NCBI GenBank assembly: GCA_938008555.1
Contig: CALLKE010000004.1
Span: 1 to 38,561, forward strand
DNA from: an uncultured Pedobacter sp.
GTDB lineage: Bacteria; Bacteroidota; Bacteroidia; Sphingobacteriales; Sphingobacteriaceae
Length of the DNA: 38,561 nt
Direction of reading: 5' to 3'
Under the pieces are notes generated by a model, which did not search any database, was not told the DNA's origin, and saw only the letters and a program-made list of their open reading frames with translations. Each line of letters begins with the position of its first letter. The stretch's first letter is position 1. The position numbers and the translations under genes are program-made. Positions 24,607-34,016 of the stretch are shown in pieces.

Positions 24607-25968
24607 ATGTGGCACAACAACATCCTAGAAACTATTGGGAATACCCCATTGGTTAAATTAAATACCTTAACAAAAGGTATAAAAGCAACTGTTCTTGCAA
24701 AAATAGAAACAACCAACCCTGGTAATTCTATCAAAGATCGAATGGCTTTAAAGATGATTGAAGATGCCGAAAAAAATGGTCAGCTAAAGCCTGGAGGAAC
24801 CATCGTGGAGGGTACCTCTGGTAATACAGGCATGGGTTTAGCTATTGCGGCTGTTATCAAAGGGTATAAATGTATTTTCACCACTACAGATAAGCAATCC
24901 AAAGAAAAGACAGATGCCTTACGCGCTTTTGGAGCAGAGGTGATTGTTTGCCCAACAAATGTTGATCCTGAAGATCCACGCTCCTATTATTCCGTATCTA
25001 GCCGTTTAGAACGTGAGGTTCCTAATTCGTGGAAACCAAATCAATATGATAACCTATCAAACACACAGGCCAATTATGAGCAAACTGGACCCGAAATATG
25101 GAAACAAACCGAAGGAAAAGTTACTCATCTGGTAGTAGGAGTCGGTACGGGTGGGACTATCTCTGGAGCCGGCAAATACTTAAAAGAACAAAATCCCAAT
25201 ATCAAAGTATGGGGTATTGATACTTACGGGTCTGTATTTAAAAAGTACAAAGAGACTGGAATTTTTGATAAAAATGAAATCTACCCTTATATCACAGAAG
25301 GTATCGGAGAAGACTTTTTACCCCAAAACGTCGATTTTAGTGTGATTGATCGATTTGAAAAAGTAACCGATCAAGATGCTGCTTTAATGACACGAGAAAT
25401 TGCTCGTAAGGAAGGTATTTTTGCAGGCAATTCAGCTGGTTCTGCTGTGGCTGGATTATTACAGCTAAAAAATGAATTGAAAGAAGGAGATGTCGTAGTC
25501 GTTATATTTCATGATCATGGATCACGATATATGACCAAAATGTACAATGATGATTGGCTAAGAGAACGTGGATTCTTGAAAGATGAAAAATTGACTGCAA
25601 AACATATTCTCTCTAAACGAGACCCTCAGGAAATCGTCACTATCGATAGTGAAAAGTCTATTTTGGAAGCCATCAATGTCATCAAAACGTTGAATATATC
25701 TCAAATACCCGTCACCCAAAAAGGAATGATTATCGCCAAGCTTACCGAAAGTGATATTTTAGATGCGATACTTGAAAATCCATCACTCAAATCACAACAT
25801 GTCGAAAAAATTATGACCCCATCATTCCCATTCGTCGATCTAAATACTTCTATTGATAAAATATCTTCCATGATACACAAAAACAATACTGCTGTTTTGG
25901 TGGAAGATCAGCAAGGTAAAATTGAGATCATCACTCAATATGATATCATTAACGCCATTTCTGGGTAA
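24607..25968 (+). CDS. cystathionine beta-synthase/cysteine synthase-like PLP enzyme with C-terminal CBS pair
   Basis: A 453-residue protein. The N-terminal fold II PLP domain (1-325) has ETIGNTPLVKLN, PLP-lysine Lys43 in NPGNSIKDRMA, the asparagine loop EGTSGNTGMGLA, and the phosphate-binding GVGTGGTISG. The linker leads to two CBS domains (about 333-395 and 397-453) of the adenosyl-nucleotide-binding Bateman type. The layout resembles cystathionine beta-synthase, which makes cystathionine from serine and homocysteine, but cysteine synthases share the core. The CBS pair suggests allosteric control, perhaps by S-adenosylmethionine or adenine nucleotides. The adjacent AMP nucleosidase makes the latter tempting, but this is inference. 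Confidence 0.9.
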   Translation: MWHNNILETIGNTPLVKLNTLTKGIKATVLAKIETTNPGNSIKDRMALKMIEDAEKNGQLKPGGTIVEGTSGNTGMGLAIAAVIKGYKCIFTTTDKQSKEKTDALRAFGAEVIVCPTNVDPEDPRSYYSVSSRLEREVPNSWKPNQYDNLSNTQANYEQTGPEIWKQTEGKVTHLVVGVGTGGTISGAGKYLKEQNPNIKVWGIDTYGSVFKKYKETGIFDKNEIYPYITEGIGEDFLPQNVDFSVIDRFEKVTDQDAALMTREIARKEGIFAGNSAGSAVAGLLQLKNELKEGDVVVVIFHDHGSRYMTKMYNDDWLRERGFLKDEKLTAKHILSKRDPQEIVTIDSEKSILEAINVIKTLNISQIPVTQKGMIIAKLTESDILDAILENPSLKSQHVEKIMTPSFPFVDLNTSIDKISSMIHKNNTAVLVEDQQGKIEIITQYDIINAISG

Positions 25969-26009
25969 AAAATCACAGACACCCAGTGAAAGAGAGAAGT
26001 ATCCTTAAT

Positions 26010-26549
26010 TTACAGACTACCTCGCTGACGAAATAGTCTATAAATCTTCACTGCTGATAAGATAATAGCAGCAAATAAAGCAAGGCCCAGTAATCCATAA
26101 ATCCAATCCATCGTGCTCTTGAGGATTACTGTAAAAACAATAGCCACTAATAAAATGGTCGCTAATTCGTTCCAAATGCGTAATTGAGTGGAGCTCCAAA
26201 GAAATAAACCTCTTTTTAATTGATAGACCATACGTTGGCACAACCAATGATAAACAAGTAGCCCCACCACAAATCCGAGCTTAACTAACATCCAACTTTG
26301 CTGATACCACCTAGCTTCCCACATCATGTACGATCCCGTTAAGACTGTCAGAATCATTGCAGGAGTAGTGATGATATACCAAAGTTTATGCTCCATAATC
26401 ACAAACTGACGTTGTAGAATCGAACGTTCATGTTCTGGTTTTTCATTTGCTTCGGTATGATACACAAATAAGCGAACGATGTAAAATAGGCCGGCCATCC
26501 AACTAACCACAAAAATAATGTGCAATGATTTGATGTATAAGTATGTCAT
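26010..26549 (-). CDS. hemJ: protoporphyrinogen IX oxidase, HemJ/UPF0093 type
   Basis: A 179-residue integral membrane protein with about four or five hydrophobic helices. The family signature YIKSLHIIFVVSWMAGLFYIVRLFVYH contains the conserved His10 and the arginine-containing helix. MEHKLWYIITTPAMILTVLTGSYMM, VKLGFVVGLLVYHW and LRIWNELATILLVAIVF follow, as in HemJ. HemJ converts protoporphyrinogen IX to protoporphyrin IX in bacteria without HemG or HemY. It starts 64 bp downstream of hemE, at the end of the haem cluster, which supports the assignment. No ferrochelatase is in the window. Confidence 0.87.
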   Translation of the reverse strand: MTYLYIKSLHIIFVVSWMAGLFYIVRLFVYHTEANEKPEHERSILQRQFVIMEHKLWYIITTPAMILTVLTGSYMMWEARWYQQSWMLVKLGFVVGLLVYHWLCQRMVYQLKRGLFLWSSTQLRIWNELATILLVAIVFTVILKSTMDWIYGLLGLALFAAIILSAVKIYRLFRQRGSL

Positions 26550-26613
26550 TGTTCAGAATGCTTAAACTAGGGAATCTCCTCTTTTTCAGTAAAGGGCTAA
26601 AAGGTAAACCTTT

Positions 26614-27654
26614 TTAGTAGCTAAACTCCTTTACCACATCAATCGCATATTTTACATGATCAAAGGGGATATCTGGCATAATTCCATGGCCTAGATTAAA
26701 AATAAATCCATTCTCACCACGCATGTGTTCAAATAGTTTATAAATGTGCTTTTTAATTACTGGCTTATCCGCATACAAAACATGTGGGTCTAAATTCCCC
26801 TGAACTGCTATTCCTTTGGGTAAACGTTTTTTAACATCCAAAAGATCTGCATTCCAATCTACTGAAATTACATCGGGCTTAGCTTCAGCCATCAGTGGAG
26901 CAAAAACAGAGCTTCCTTTACAGAAAGAGATTACTGGGATATTTTTTCTATTCAGTTTCGCTATAATTTCTTTGATATATCGATGTGAAAACTCCTTGTA
27001 ATCATCCCATGCTAAAGCAGTTGCCCAGCTATCAAATAATTGGATGGCATCAACTCCAGCTTCAATCTGCAAATTCAAATAATCAACCGTGACCTGAGCA
27101 ATTTTCGATAATAATTGATGTGCCATCTCAGGATGGTTATGCAGCATCAGCTTAGTTAATTTAAAATCTTTTGATGACCCACCCTCAACAAGATAGCTCA
27201 TGACCGTAAAAGGAGCACCTGCAAAACCTATAAGTGGGATTCGGCCATGTAGACGCTCCTGAACAACTCGAATGGCATTCGCTACATACTGCAATCGATC
27301 GCCAATGTCCGTCGTTAACTGATTAATATCTGCTTGAGAGCGAACTGGATTAGAGAATTTAGGACCGATACCTTGTGTAAAACTCAAATCTCCTCCCATA
27401 GCTTCCGCTGTAACCAAGATATCTGAGAATAATATTGCGGCATCAATATCTAATAAATCAACTGGCAGCATGGTCACATCAGCAGCAATCTCGGGTGTTT
27501 TACACATCTCCAAAAAGGAATATTTATTTTTTATTTCCCAATACTGCGGCATAAACCGGCCTGCTTGACGCATCATCCACACAGGAGGACGTGATGTTGG
27601 TTTTGAAAAAGCAGCCTCCATAAACAGGCTATTTTGTAGAATATTCGTACTCAC
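26614..27654 (-). CDS. hemE: uroporphyrinogen decarboxylase
   Basis: A 346-residue TIM-barrel enzyme that removes four carboxyl groups from uroporphyrinogen III to give coproporphyrinogen III. The N-terminal RPPVWMMRQAGRFMPQYW is the substrate-binding signature. GFAGAPFTVMSYLVEGG and IFNLGHGIMPDIP at the C-terminus are also diagnostic. The start is GTG at 27654, overlapping the upstream stop codon in a GTGA junction, so translation is probably coupled. A small hairpin (AAAAGG-TTTA-CCTTTT) follows the stop before hemJ. Confidence 0.96.
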   Translation of the reverse strand: MSTNILQNSLFMEAAFSKPTSRPPVWMMRQAGRFMPQYWEIKNKYSFLEMCKTPEIAADVTMLPVDLLDIDAAILFSDILVTAEAMGGDLSFTQGIGPKFSNPVRSQADINQLTTDIGDRLQYVANAIRVVQERLHGRIPLIGFAGAPFTVMSYLVEGGSSKDFKLTKLMLHNHPEMAHQLLSKIAQVTVDYLNLQIEAGVDAIQLFDSWATALAWDDYKEFSHRYIKEIIAKLNRKNIPVISFCKGSSVFAPLMAEAKPDVISVDWNADLLDVKKRLPKGIAVQGNLDPHVLYADKPVIKKHIYKLFEHMRGENGFIFNLGHGIMPDIPFDHVKYAIDVVKEFSY

Positions 27655-28172
27655 GATGCTTGATTATTTATTTGTAATTCTATTTTTTCTGCAATCTGCC
27701 TCACTCGAGGGGTGATTTTTAAATCTTTCATCTTTTCTAAATAAGCCAAGGCTCGTTCCACGTCTTTTCTTCTCAGGTTTATATTGGCCAAATGGATCAG
27801 CACGATTGCTTTATCATTTGAATTGCGAAGCCTAAATCTGCTCGCTATTTGAAAATGCTGCTCAGCTTTTTCAAAGTTAGCCCGATGCAATTCAATAGAA
27901 CCGTAAATAAACTCATAAAAACCTCGGTGGATTTTTCCCAAATACGCGGGATGCTCAATTTCCATGAGAAGTTCTTCCGCTCTATCATAATTCTTGGCAC
28001 GAAGCTGGTGAGCAGCCATCATGACAGTCCCTTCACGGAAGTAGCTCCGCACTAACAGACATATTCCTATGAAAGTAATGATGCCAATTTCATAAACCTT
28101 CAGATAAATCGTCCAGCAAAGAATAATAAAAAAGATGCTTATAACAAGCAGGCGTGCTTTCCTCGTAAACAT
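27651..28172 (-). CDS. TPR-like membrane protein in haem/two-component operon
   Basis: A 173-residue protein. Two membrane spans lie close together (about residues 9-27 and 28-44) with only a few residues between, followed by a cytoplasmic or periplasmic helical region. Residues about 55-165 contain TPR-like repeats (HQLRAKNYDRAEELLMEIE, HRANFEKAEQHFQIA, DVERALAYLEKMK). It has no catalytic motif. Its ATG is next to the response-regulator stop with no spacer, and its TGA overlaps the hemE GTG, so it is locked into the operon. A scaffold role for membrane-linked haem enzymes or for the kinase is possible but unproven. I do not recognise a named family. Confidence 0.82.
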   Translation of the reverse strand: MFTRKARLLVISIFFIILCWTIYLKVYEIGIITFIGICLLVRSYFREGTVMMAAHQLRAKNYDRAEELLMEIEHPAYLGKIHRGFYEFIYGSIELHRANFEKAEQHFQIASRFRLRNSNDKAIVLIHLANINLRRKDVERALAYLEKMKDLKITPRVRQIAEKIELQINNQAS

Positions 28173-28880
28173 TTAGTGCTGATTATCGGTGAATTTATAA
28201 CCTACACCACGTATAGAGTGAAAATAAGTTGGTCTCTTTTGATCTGGTTCAAAATATTTACGGAATGTCAAGATGAAATTATCAATAGTCCTCGTAGATG
28301 GGTACACATCATAATTCCAAACCGTTTCCAAAATTTGCTCACGAGATACTGCATTGTTCTTATGCTCGATCAGTAATTTGAGCAACATAGTTTCTTTCTT
28401 TGTCAGTGGGGTGACAGATCCATCTCTTTGCTTAAATTCAAAAGAGTTGAAATAAATTATCTTATCTCCAATTTGGTATGTATTTGATTCTTGAGATGTA
28501 TCTGCATTTAGTCCACGCTTGACTAAAATCCCCACCCGTAAAATAAGCTCTTCTAAATTAAATGGCTTTGCTAAATAATCATCGGCTCCTCTCTTCAATC
28601 CAGCCACACGGTCCTCGCTCGTATTTTTAGCTGTGAGAAACATAATTGGTGTTTTAGTGTTCTCCAAACGAATAGTCTCTGCAACTTGAAGACCATCAAT
28701 TTCGGGCAACATCACATCCAATATCACCAAGTTAAATCTTTCCTCTTTGAAAATTTTCAACGCTTTTTTCCCATCTGTAGCGACCGTTACCTTATATCCC
28801 TCCAGCTCGAGATTAAGTTTAATGACTTCTAGAAGATGTTCCTCATCTTCCACTAACAGGATGCGCTGCTTATTGTGCAT
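28173..28880 (-). CDS. OmpR/PhoB-type response regulator
   Basis: A 235-residue two-domain regulator. The receiver domain (about 4-120) has the acidic pair Glu11-Asp12, phospho-acceptor Asp55 in LVILDVMLPEIDGL, and Lys105 in DDYLAKPF. The C-terminal winged-helix DNA-binding domain (about 135-232) ends in the typical YPSTRTIDNFILTFRKYFE and HSIRGVGYKF. It starts 2 nt after the kinase stop and is immediately followed by the TPR gene. The likely cognate kinase is the upstream gene. Target promoters are unknown; the neighbouring haem genes are the obvious candidates, by context only. Confidence 0.94.
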   Translation of the reverse strand: MHNKQRILLVEDEEHLLEVIKLNLELEGYKVTVATDGKKALKIFKEERFNLVILDVMLPEIDGLQVAETIRLENTKTPIMFLTAKNTSEDRVAGLKRGADDYLAKPFNLEELILRVGILVKRGLNADTSQESNTYQIGDKIIYFNSFEFKQRDGSVTPLTKKETMLLKLLIEHKNNAVSREQILETVWNYDVYPSTRTIDNFILTFRKYFEPDQKRPTYFHSIRGVGYKFTDNQH

Positions 28881-28882
28881 AT

Positions 28883-29746
28883 TTATTGAAATGTGATTTC
28901 AAAGATAGTACCATTCGGATGATTATTTTTCACTCCTATTTTGGCATGATGCTTATCTAATACTTGCTTGACAATGTATAATCCTAGTCCTGTGCCTTTC
29001 GTTTTTCGGGTCTGTTCGGTTCCAACACGATAAAATTTATCAAAAATGCGAAGCTTCTCCTGATCTTCTATACCAATACCTTGATCAGCCACTTCAAAAT
29101 AAACATGCTTTCTATTCCTGTATAATTTCAGCTTTACTGGCGCACATGAAGGAGAATATTTAATCGCATTCTCAATCAGATTACTAATCACTGAGCTTAA
29201 TGCAAATTGATCACCTACTAAAGAAACGCCATCTTCTATCCCCATTATATTGATCTGTGAATGACATGCGTGTCCTTGCAATCGATCCACTACCTTTTTG
29301 ACAAGACCCGACAAATCAAATGCTTCTTTTGGAAACGAATATGAATTATTTTCAATTTTTGTAGCGATAAGCATATTTTCTACCAGATCATCCAAGCGTT
29401 CAACATCTTTCAATGAATTTTGAATGAAAGACTGTTGTTGCTGATGATCCAGATTCCGCTTTAAAATAGTTTGCAGATATAGCTTGATGGAGGCTAATGG
29501 TGATTTCAGTTCATGGGTAACAGAAAGCAGAAAGTTCTTTTGTTGTAGATGTAGTTTATGTTCTTTATTGAGTGTCCGATGTAACTGGATCGTTCCTATC
29601 AAAAAAATCAAAAGAAAGACAGATGCTTCTCCAACAATCATACTCTTTCGGTTAGGCTCAGCTTTGATAAGTAATATCCCCCACCAAATGAGTTCCGCCG
29701 AAGCATAAACAAGCAAGCAATAAAAAATGATTAATGATTTTTTCAT
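28883..29746 (-). CDS. sensor histidine kinase with no extracellular domain
   Basis: A 287-residue kinase. Two membrane helices (about 4-27 and 36-56) are separated by only about eight residues, so any sensing is within the membrane or in the cytoplasm. The dimerisation/phosphotransfer domain has His78 in LLSVTHELKSPLASI. The ATPase domain shows the N-box NLIENAIKYSP, the G1 box VADQGIGI and the G2 box GTGLGLYIVKQV. It lies 67 bp after hemL and 2 nt before its response regulator. Short intramembrane-sensing kinases often respond through a partner protein; the TPR membrane protein next door could be such a partner, which is inference. Confidence 0.93.
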   Translation of the reverse strand: MKKSLIIFYCLLVYASAELIWWGILLIKAEPNRKSMIVGEASVFLLIFLIGTIQLHRTLNKEHKLHLQQKNFLLSVTHELKSPLASIKLYLQTILKRNLDHQQQQSFIQNSLKDVERLDDLVENMLIATKIENNSYSFPKEAFDLSGLVKKVVDRLQGHACHSQINIMGIEDGVSLVGDQFALSSVISNLIENAIKYSPSCAPVKLKLYRNRKHVYFEVADQGIGIEDQEKLRIFDKFYRVGTEQTRKTKGTGLGLYIVKQVLDKHHAKIGVKNNHPNGTIFEITFQ

Positions 29747-29813
29747 TTAGCGTGTATGACTTTTTGCATATATCCAAGGTCTTAGCACACTATGCATGTA
29801 TCGCAATACATTC

Positions 29814-31187
29814 TTATTTCGCTCCAAATACGACATCTAAGCTTTCAAAAATGATTCTCTTTGCTTTTTCTAATTCAATTTTTGAATGTGCTGCAGACAC
29901 AAATCCCACTTCGTAACCTGATGGACCCAGGTACACCCCACGATTCAGCAATTCACGGTGCATTATTTTGAACTTTTCCATACTCGAGGCATTTATTTCT
30001 TCGGCAGTTTTGAAGCCTTCTTTATCTGTGAAAGCAAACCAAAATATAGAACCAATTGAAAATACTTTAAACTTATAATTCCGAGCAGTAGCAAAGTGCT
30101 GTATCGATTCAGCAAATTCTTGAGCCTTATTATTTAGATTTTTGTAGAAACCAGAATGTGAGAGCTCAGTCAATTGGGCTATTCCTGCAGCCATAGCCAC
30201 AGGGTTTCCCGATAAGGTGCCCGCTTGATAAACAGGTCCATCTGGTGAAACCAAAGCCATAATTTGCTCAGATGAGCCGTACATCCCCACAGGTAGGCCT
30301 CCACCAATTATTTTGCCATATGTGATAATGTCTGGCTGAATATGATAATACCCAGCCGCGCCCTCTATACCGAGCCGATAACCTGTAATCACTTCATCGA
30401 AAATGAGCAACGATTTGTTTTTAGTACAGATTTCTCTTAAAAAGGATAAAAAACTCTCATCCTGAAGAATTAGGCCGTGGTTCGCAGGAACGGGCTCTAT
30501 AATAACGGCAGCTATCTGATTTTTAAATACTTTGAAGGCTTCTGTAACCGCTTTTTTATCATTTAATGAAACGACAATAGTTTCATCTGTGAAGGATTTT
30601 GGAATACCCGCAGAAGAAGAAGTTCCCGTAGTAGCTAAACCTGATCCTGCTTTCACCAATAGAGAATCGACATGACCATGATAACAACCCTCAAATTTTA
30701 AAATTTTATCTCTATTGGTATATCCTCGAGCCAATCGAATAGCCGACATAACGGCTTCAGTGCCTGAGCTTGTGAAACGTATCTTTTGAATGTATTTGTT
30801 ATCTTTTAAGATAAGCTCTGCCAGCTCGTTTTCTAATGCTGTAGGGGCACCAAAACTCATCCCATTTTGCATAGCCTGCATTACTTTTTCTCGCACCTTT
30901 TGATTGTTATGGCCAAGGATAAGTGGCCCCCACGAGCCACAAAAATCAATAAACTGGTTACCATCAGCATCCCAAACAAAGCAGCCATCTCCTTTCTCAA
31001 TAAAAAGAGGGGGCCCATGGACTGCCTTAAATGCTCTTACAGGGGAATTCACTCCTCCCGGGAAATACTTTTGTGCTTGCTTATAAAGCTCCGTTGACTT
31101 TTCACGTGAGATATCTGGCTTGTTTGTACCTGTGTACGATATCTCATCGTCTGATCCAGAAAACATTTTTCTTAATGAATCTAACAT
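29814..31187 (-). CDS. hemL: glutamate-1-semialdehyde 2,1-aminomutase
   Basis: A 457-residue PLP enzyme that converts glutamate-1-semialdehyde to 5-aminolevulinate in the C5 pathway. PLP-lysine Lys292 is in ITYGKIIGGGLPVG. YFPGGVNSPVRAFKAV, RFTSSGTEAVMSAIRLARGYT, CYHGHVDSLLVKAGSG and LIFDEVITGYRLG are all diagnostic. The N-terminus has about 26 extra residues (MLDSLRKMFSGSDDE...) ahead of the usual start. It lies between hemB and the histidine-kinase gene. The gap to hemB is 83 bp. Confidence 0.96.
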   Translation of the reverse strand: MLDSLRKMFSGSDDEISYTGTNKPDISREKSTELYKQAQKYFPGGVNSPVRAFKAVHGPPLFIEKGDGCFVWDADGNQFIDFCGSWGPLILGHNNQKVREKVMQAMQNGMSFGAPTALENELAELILKDNKYIQKIRFTSSGTEAVMSAIRLARGYTNRDKILKFEGCYHGHVDSLLVKAGSGLATTGTSSSAGIPKSFTDETIVVSLNDKKAVTEAFKVFKNQIAAVIIEPVPANHGLILQDESFLSFLREICTKNKSLLIFDEVITGYRLGIEGAAGYYHIQPDIITYGKIIGGGLPVGMYGSSEQIMALVSPDGPVYQAGTLSGNPVAMAAGIAQLTELSHSGFYKNLNNKAQEFAESIQHFATARNYKFKVFSIGSIFWFAFTDKEGFKTAEEINASSMEKFKIMHRELLNRGVYLGPSGYEVGFVSAAHSKIELEKAKRIIFESLDVVFGAK

Positions 31188-31270
31188 CGTATTATTTCTA
31201 CTTTATAGTTTGTATCATGTGTTTGTATGACCGCTAGAAAACAGGCGACCGGGTCTATCACTTAATATTC

Positions 31271-32245
31271 TCAATACGTCAGCCACCCTTTTTCTAATAT
31301 GTCACGCGCATGGTATGTAATCACAATATTAGCCCCAGATCTGCAAAAAGCATACATATTTTCCATCACCACCTTTTGTTCATCTATCCAGCCTCGTTGG
31401 GCAGCAGCTTTTACCATCGCATACTCTCCTGATACATTATAACATGCGATGGGAAGGCTTGTGTTTTGTTTTAAACGGTGAATAATATCCAAGTAGGCCA
31501 AGGCCGGCTTCACCATTAAAATATCAGCTCCTTCTTCCTCATCTAAATAAGCTTCGCGCACCGTTTCGTTGGGATTTCTGAAATCCATTTGATACGTTTT
31601 TCGATCACCCTGATGAGGGGCGGAGTCTGCAGCTTCTCGAAATGGGCCGTAATATGCTGATGCAAACTTAATGCTGTAGCTCATGATTGCTGTATTTTCA
31701 CATCCATTATGATCCAGTTTTTCACGAATGCACAAAATACGTCCGTCCATCATATCTGAAGGAGCAACCATATCAGCCCCTGCCTGTGCATGAACTAAAG
31801 ACATCTTTGCTAGAAGTTCTATTGTTTCATCATTCTGTACATAACCATTGCGTAAAATACCGCAGTGGCCATGGCTTGTATATGCACATGCACAAACATC
31901 TGTAATGACATAAAGGTCATGTCTAAATGCTTGTTTTAATTGATGGATTGCATTGGGAATTATTGAATTTTCATCATAAGATGTATTTCCATCTTCAGAC
32001 TTATTCTCACCAACCCCAAACAATAGTATTTTATTTATTCCAAGTTCTAATGACTTTTCTACATCTTTCAATAAAGTATCTACAGAAAAGTGATGAATAC
32101 CAGGCATTGCACTTATTTCATTTTTGATATTCTTTCCGGGAACTACAAAATAGGGATATATAAATAAGTTCTTAGATAATCGAGTTTCGGCAATCAGCTC
32201 CCTTATAATGGACGATTTACGTAGTCTTCTCGGGCGAATTAGCAT
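31271..32245 (-). CDS. hemB: delta-aminolevulinic acid dehydratase (porphobilinogen synthase)
   Basis: A 324-residue TIM-barrel enzyme that condenses two 5-aminolevulinates to porphobilinogen. The Schiff-base lysines are Lys193 (MSYSIKFASAYYGPF) and Lys246 (ADILMVKPAL). Cys118, Cys120 and Cys128 in VCACAYTSHGHCG form the zinc site, so it is a zinc-type enzyme. The TGA stop falls at the natural end of the family (ARDILEKGWL). hemCD lies 93 bp upstream and hemL 83 bp downstream. Confidence 0.97.
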   Translation of the reverse strand: MLIRPRRLRKSSIIRELIAETRLSKNLFIYPYFVVPGKNIKNEISAMPGIHHFSVDTLLKDVEKSLELGINKILLFGVGENKSEDGNTSYDENSIIPNAIHQLKQAFRHDLYVITDVCACAYTSHGHCGILRNGYVQNDETIELLAKMSLVHAQAGADMVAPSDMMDGRILCIREKLDHNGCENTAIMSYSIKFASAYYGPFREAADSAPHQGDRKTYQMDFRNPNETVREAYLDEEEGADILMVKPALAYLDIIHRLKQNTSLPIACYNVSGEYAMVKAAAQRGWIDEQKVVMENMYAFCRSGANIVITYHARDILEKGWLTY

Positions 32246-32338
32246 AATATTATTAGTATTTGATCCTTTTAAGGGAAAATCACTTTTGTTTGATAAATAT
32301 CTGGAGTCTCTCTCATGTGAATAAAAATTAGAATACAG

Positions 32339-33952
32339 CTAATCTAATCCAAAAACAGCTTGTGCAAGTCCTATCTCATCAGGAGAATATGGTAGTACAT
32401 ATGAAGCACCCATCTCAGCGGCCTTTTTCCCTGTTGATTTACCCAAACAAATTACTCTTTGCCAAGGCTGAAGCAAGTGTTTCGAAAAATAAGCTTCCAC
32501 ATTGGATGGGCTTGTAAAAATTAACACCTCTGCCGATGATTCTTCTACTTGTTCTTCAATAACCGTTTCGTAGATAGGTAACTCAATCACTTTCGTTCCT
32601 GAAGATAATTCATTCTGCACCGTACGCAGTGAGTCTTTCGCTCTCGGGAATAAGACTGTAGTTCCACGAGCAAGTTTAGCAAACTCTTTAGCGATACCCG
32701 TGATGTCTATTCCTTGTCTTTCTCCAGTAAAATCAGGGGCTCTTCCCATTTTTCTCAGCGTATCTTCTGATGATCTACCAAATACAGCCAACTTTATATT
32801 TTCAGATAATTCAGTATTAAGCTGAAAAAAATATTCAATCGCATTTTTACTACTGAAAAATATCCAATCCGTTTGCTTTAAAATAAATGGGTCAAATTTA
32901 TGAATGATGGGATATGTTTTAATTAATGAGCGTGCATCAATTCCTATACCATGCTTCTTCATTGCATGACGGAAATAATTATTTTCAGGCAAAAAACGGG
33001 TAATAAAAACTGTTTTTGGCAATTTCCGATTAGGTGCAAACTTGGAGACTATTTTCTCCGCCAGACCTGCAGTACTCTCCGCTTGTATAAATAAACGATC
33101 AGGAAATTCATTCTCCACATTAGCTCTCGACGTCCACACCTGAAAAAGACTTCCACTCTTACGACAGTAACAGCCCAATGGAGTATGGCAGCCGCCATCA
33201 AATAAATTTAAAACTTTACGTTCGAGTGTAATTTGCTCTGCGACTTCAGGATGATTGAGGCCCTGAAGCTTTTCAAGTAAAGTCTCATCTTTTTCGCGAA
33301 TCTGCAAAGCTAAAACACCTTGAGCAGGTGCTGGAATAAACTCTGAAGGCTCTAGTTCTTCTACATGAAACTCACTGAGGTCAATTTTGAGTCGTAGCAC
33401 ACCAGCCTTGGCAACCATGATTGCATGATAATATTTATCGCGGAGCTTTTGAATACGTGTTTGCACATTTCCACGGAGATCCTTGATTTCTAAATCTGGG
33501 CGAAGGGCTCGCAACTGTGCTTTGCGCCTACTAGATGAAGTACCAACTGTTTTTCCTGATTTAATAGGTAATCTTTGTTTGATATCTACCTGATCCTTCA
33601 AGATCAACAACAGCTCCGCCGGATCTTCCCGCTCTGACACGGCCGCAATCACAAGTCCAGGCGGATTAGAGGTGGGCAAATCTTTATGTGAGTGAACGGC
33701 TAAGTCAATTGTGCCACGAAGTAACTCCTCTTCTAATTCTTTGGTAAAAAAGCCTTTTCCTTCAAGTTTGTCAAAACTGATATTCACTAATTTATCACCT
33801 TGTGTTTTGATAATCTTTATCTCAGCAGCAAGTCCGATCTTCTTTAGTTTATTTTTTACAAAGTTTGCTTGCCATAAAGCAAGATCGCTGCCCCGTGTTC
33901 CAATAACGATATTCGACGGAGCAGAATTCATTGAAGTTTTATCATTAGACAT
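32339..33952 (-). CDS. hemCD: fused hydroxymethylbilane synthase / uroporphyrinogen-III synthase
   Basis: A 537-residue fusion. The N-terminal HemC part (about 13-310) has IGTRGSDLALWQA, catalytic Asp91 in HSHKDLP, and Cys255 in DGGCHTPLG, which attaches the dipyrromethane cofactor. The C-terminal HemD part (about 315-537) has the loose signs of uroporphyrinogen-III synthases: WIFFSSKNAIEYFF, IFTSPSNVEAYF and ICLGKSTGKKAAEMG. Together they take porphobilinogen to uroporphyrinogen III, allowing the unstable linear intermediate to be passed on. Separate hemC and hemD are the usual layout; fusions are known in some lineages. I see no stop or frameshift between the halves. Confidence 0.92.
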   Translation of the reverse strand: MSNDKTSMNSAPSNIVIGTRGSDLALWQANFVKNKLKKIGLAAEIKIIKTQGDKLVNISFDKLEGKGFFTKELEEELLRGTIDLAVHSHKDLPTSNPPGLVIAAVSEREDPAELLLILKDQVDIKQRLPIKSGKTVGTSSSRRKAQLRALRPDLEIKDLRGNVQTRIQKLRDKYYHAIMVAKAGVLRLKIDLSEFHVEELEPSEFIPAPAQGVLALQIREKDETLLEKLQGLNHPEVAEQITLERKVLNLFDGGCHTPLGCYCRKSGSLFQVWTSRANVENEFPDRLFIQAESTAGLAEKIVSKFAPNRKLPKTVFITRFLPENNYFRHAMKKHGIGIDARSLIKTYPIIHKFDPFILKQTDWIFFSSKNAIEYFFQLNTELSENIKLAVFGRSSEDTLRKMGRAPDFTGERQGIDITGIAKEFAKLARGTTVLFPRAKDSLRTVQNELSSGTKVIELPIYETVIEEQVEESSAEVLIFTSPSNVEAYFSKHLLQPWQRVICLGKSTGKKAAEMGASYVLPYSPDEIGLAQAVFGLD

Positions 33953-34016
33953 ATTGTATTTCAGGCAGTTTTGAGTAGCAACAAAGTAACCATTTTTTGC
34001 ACGACGCTGGCGTAGT

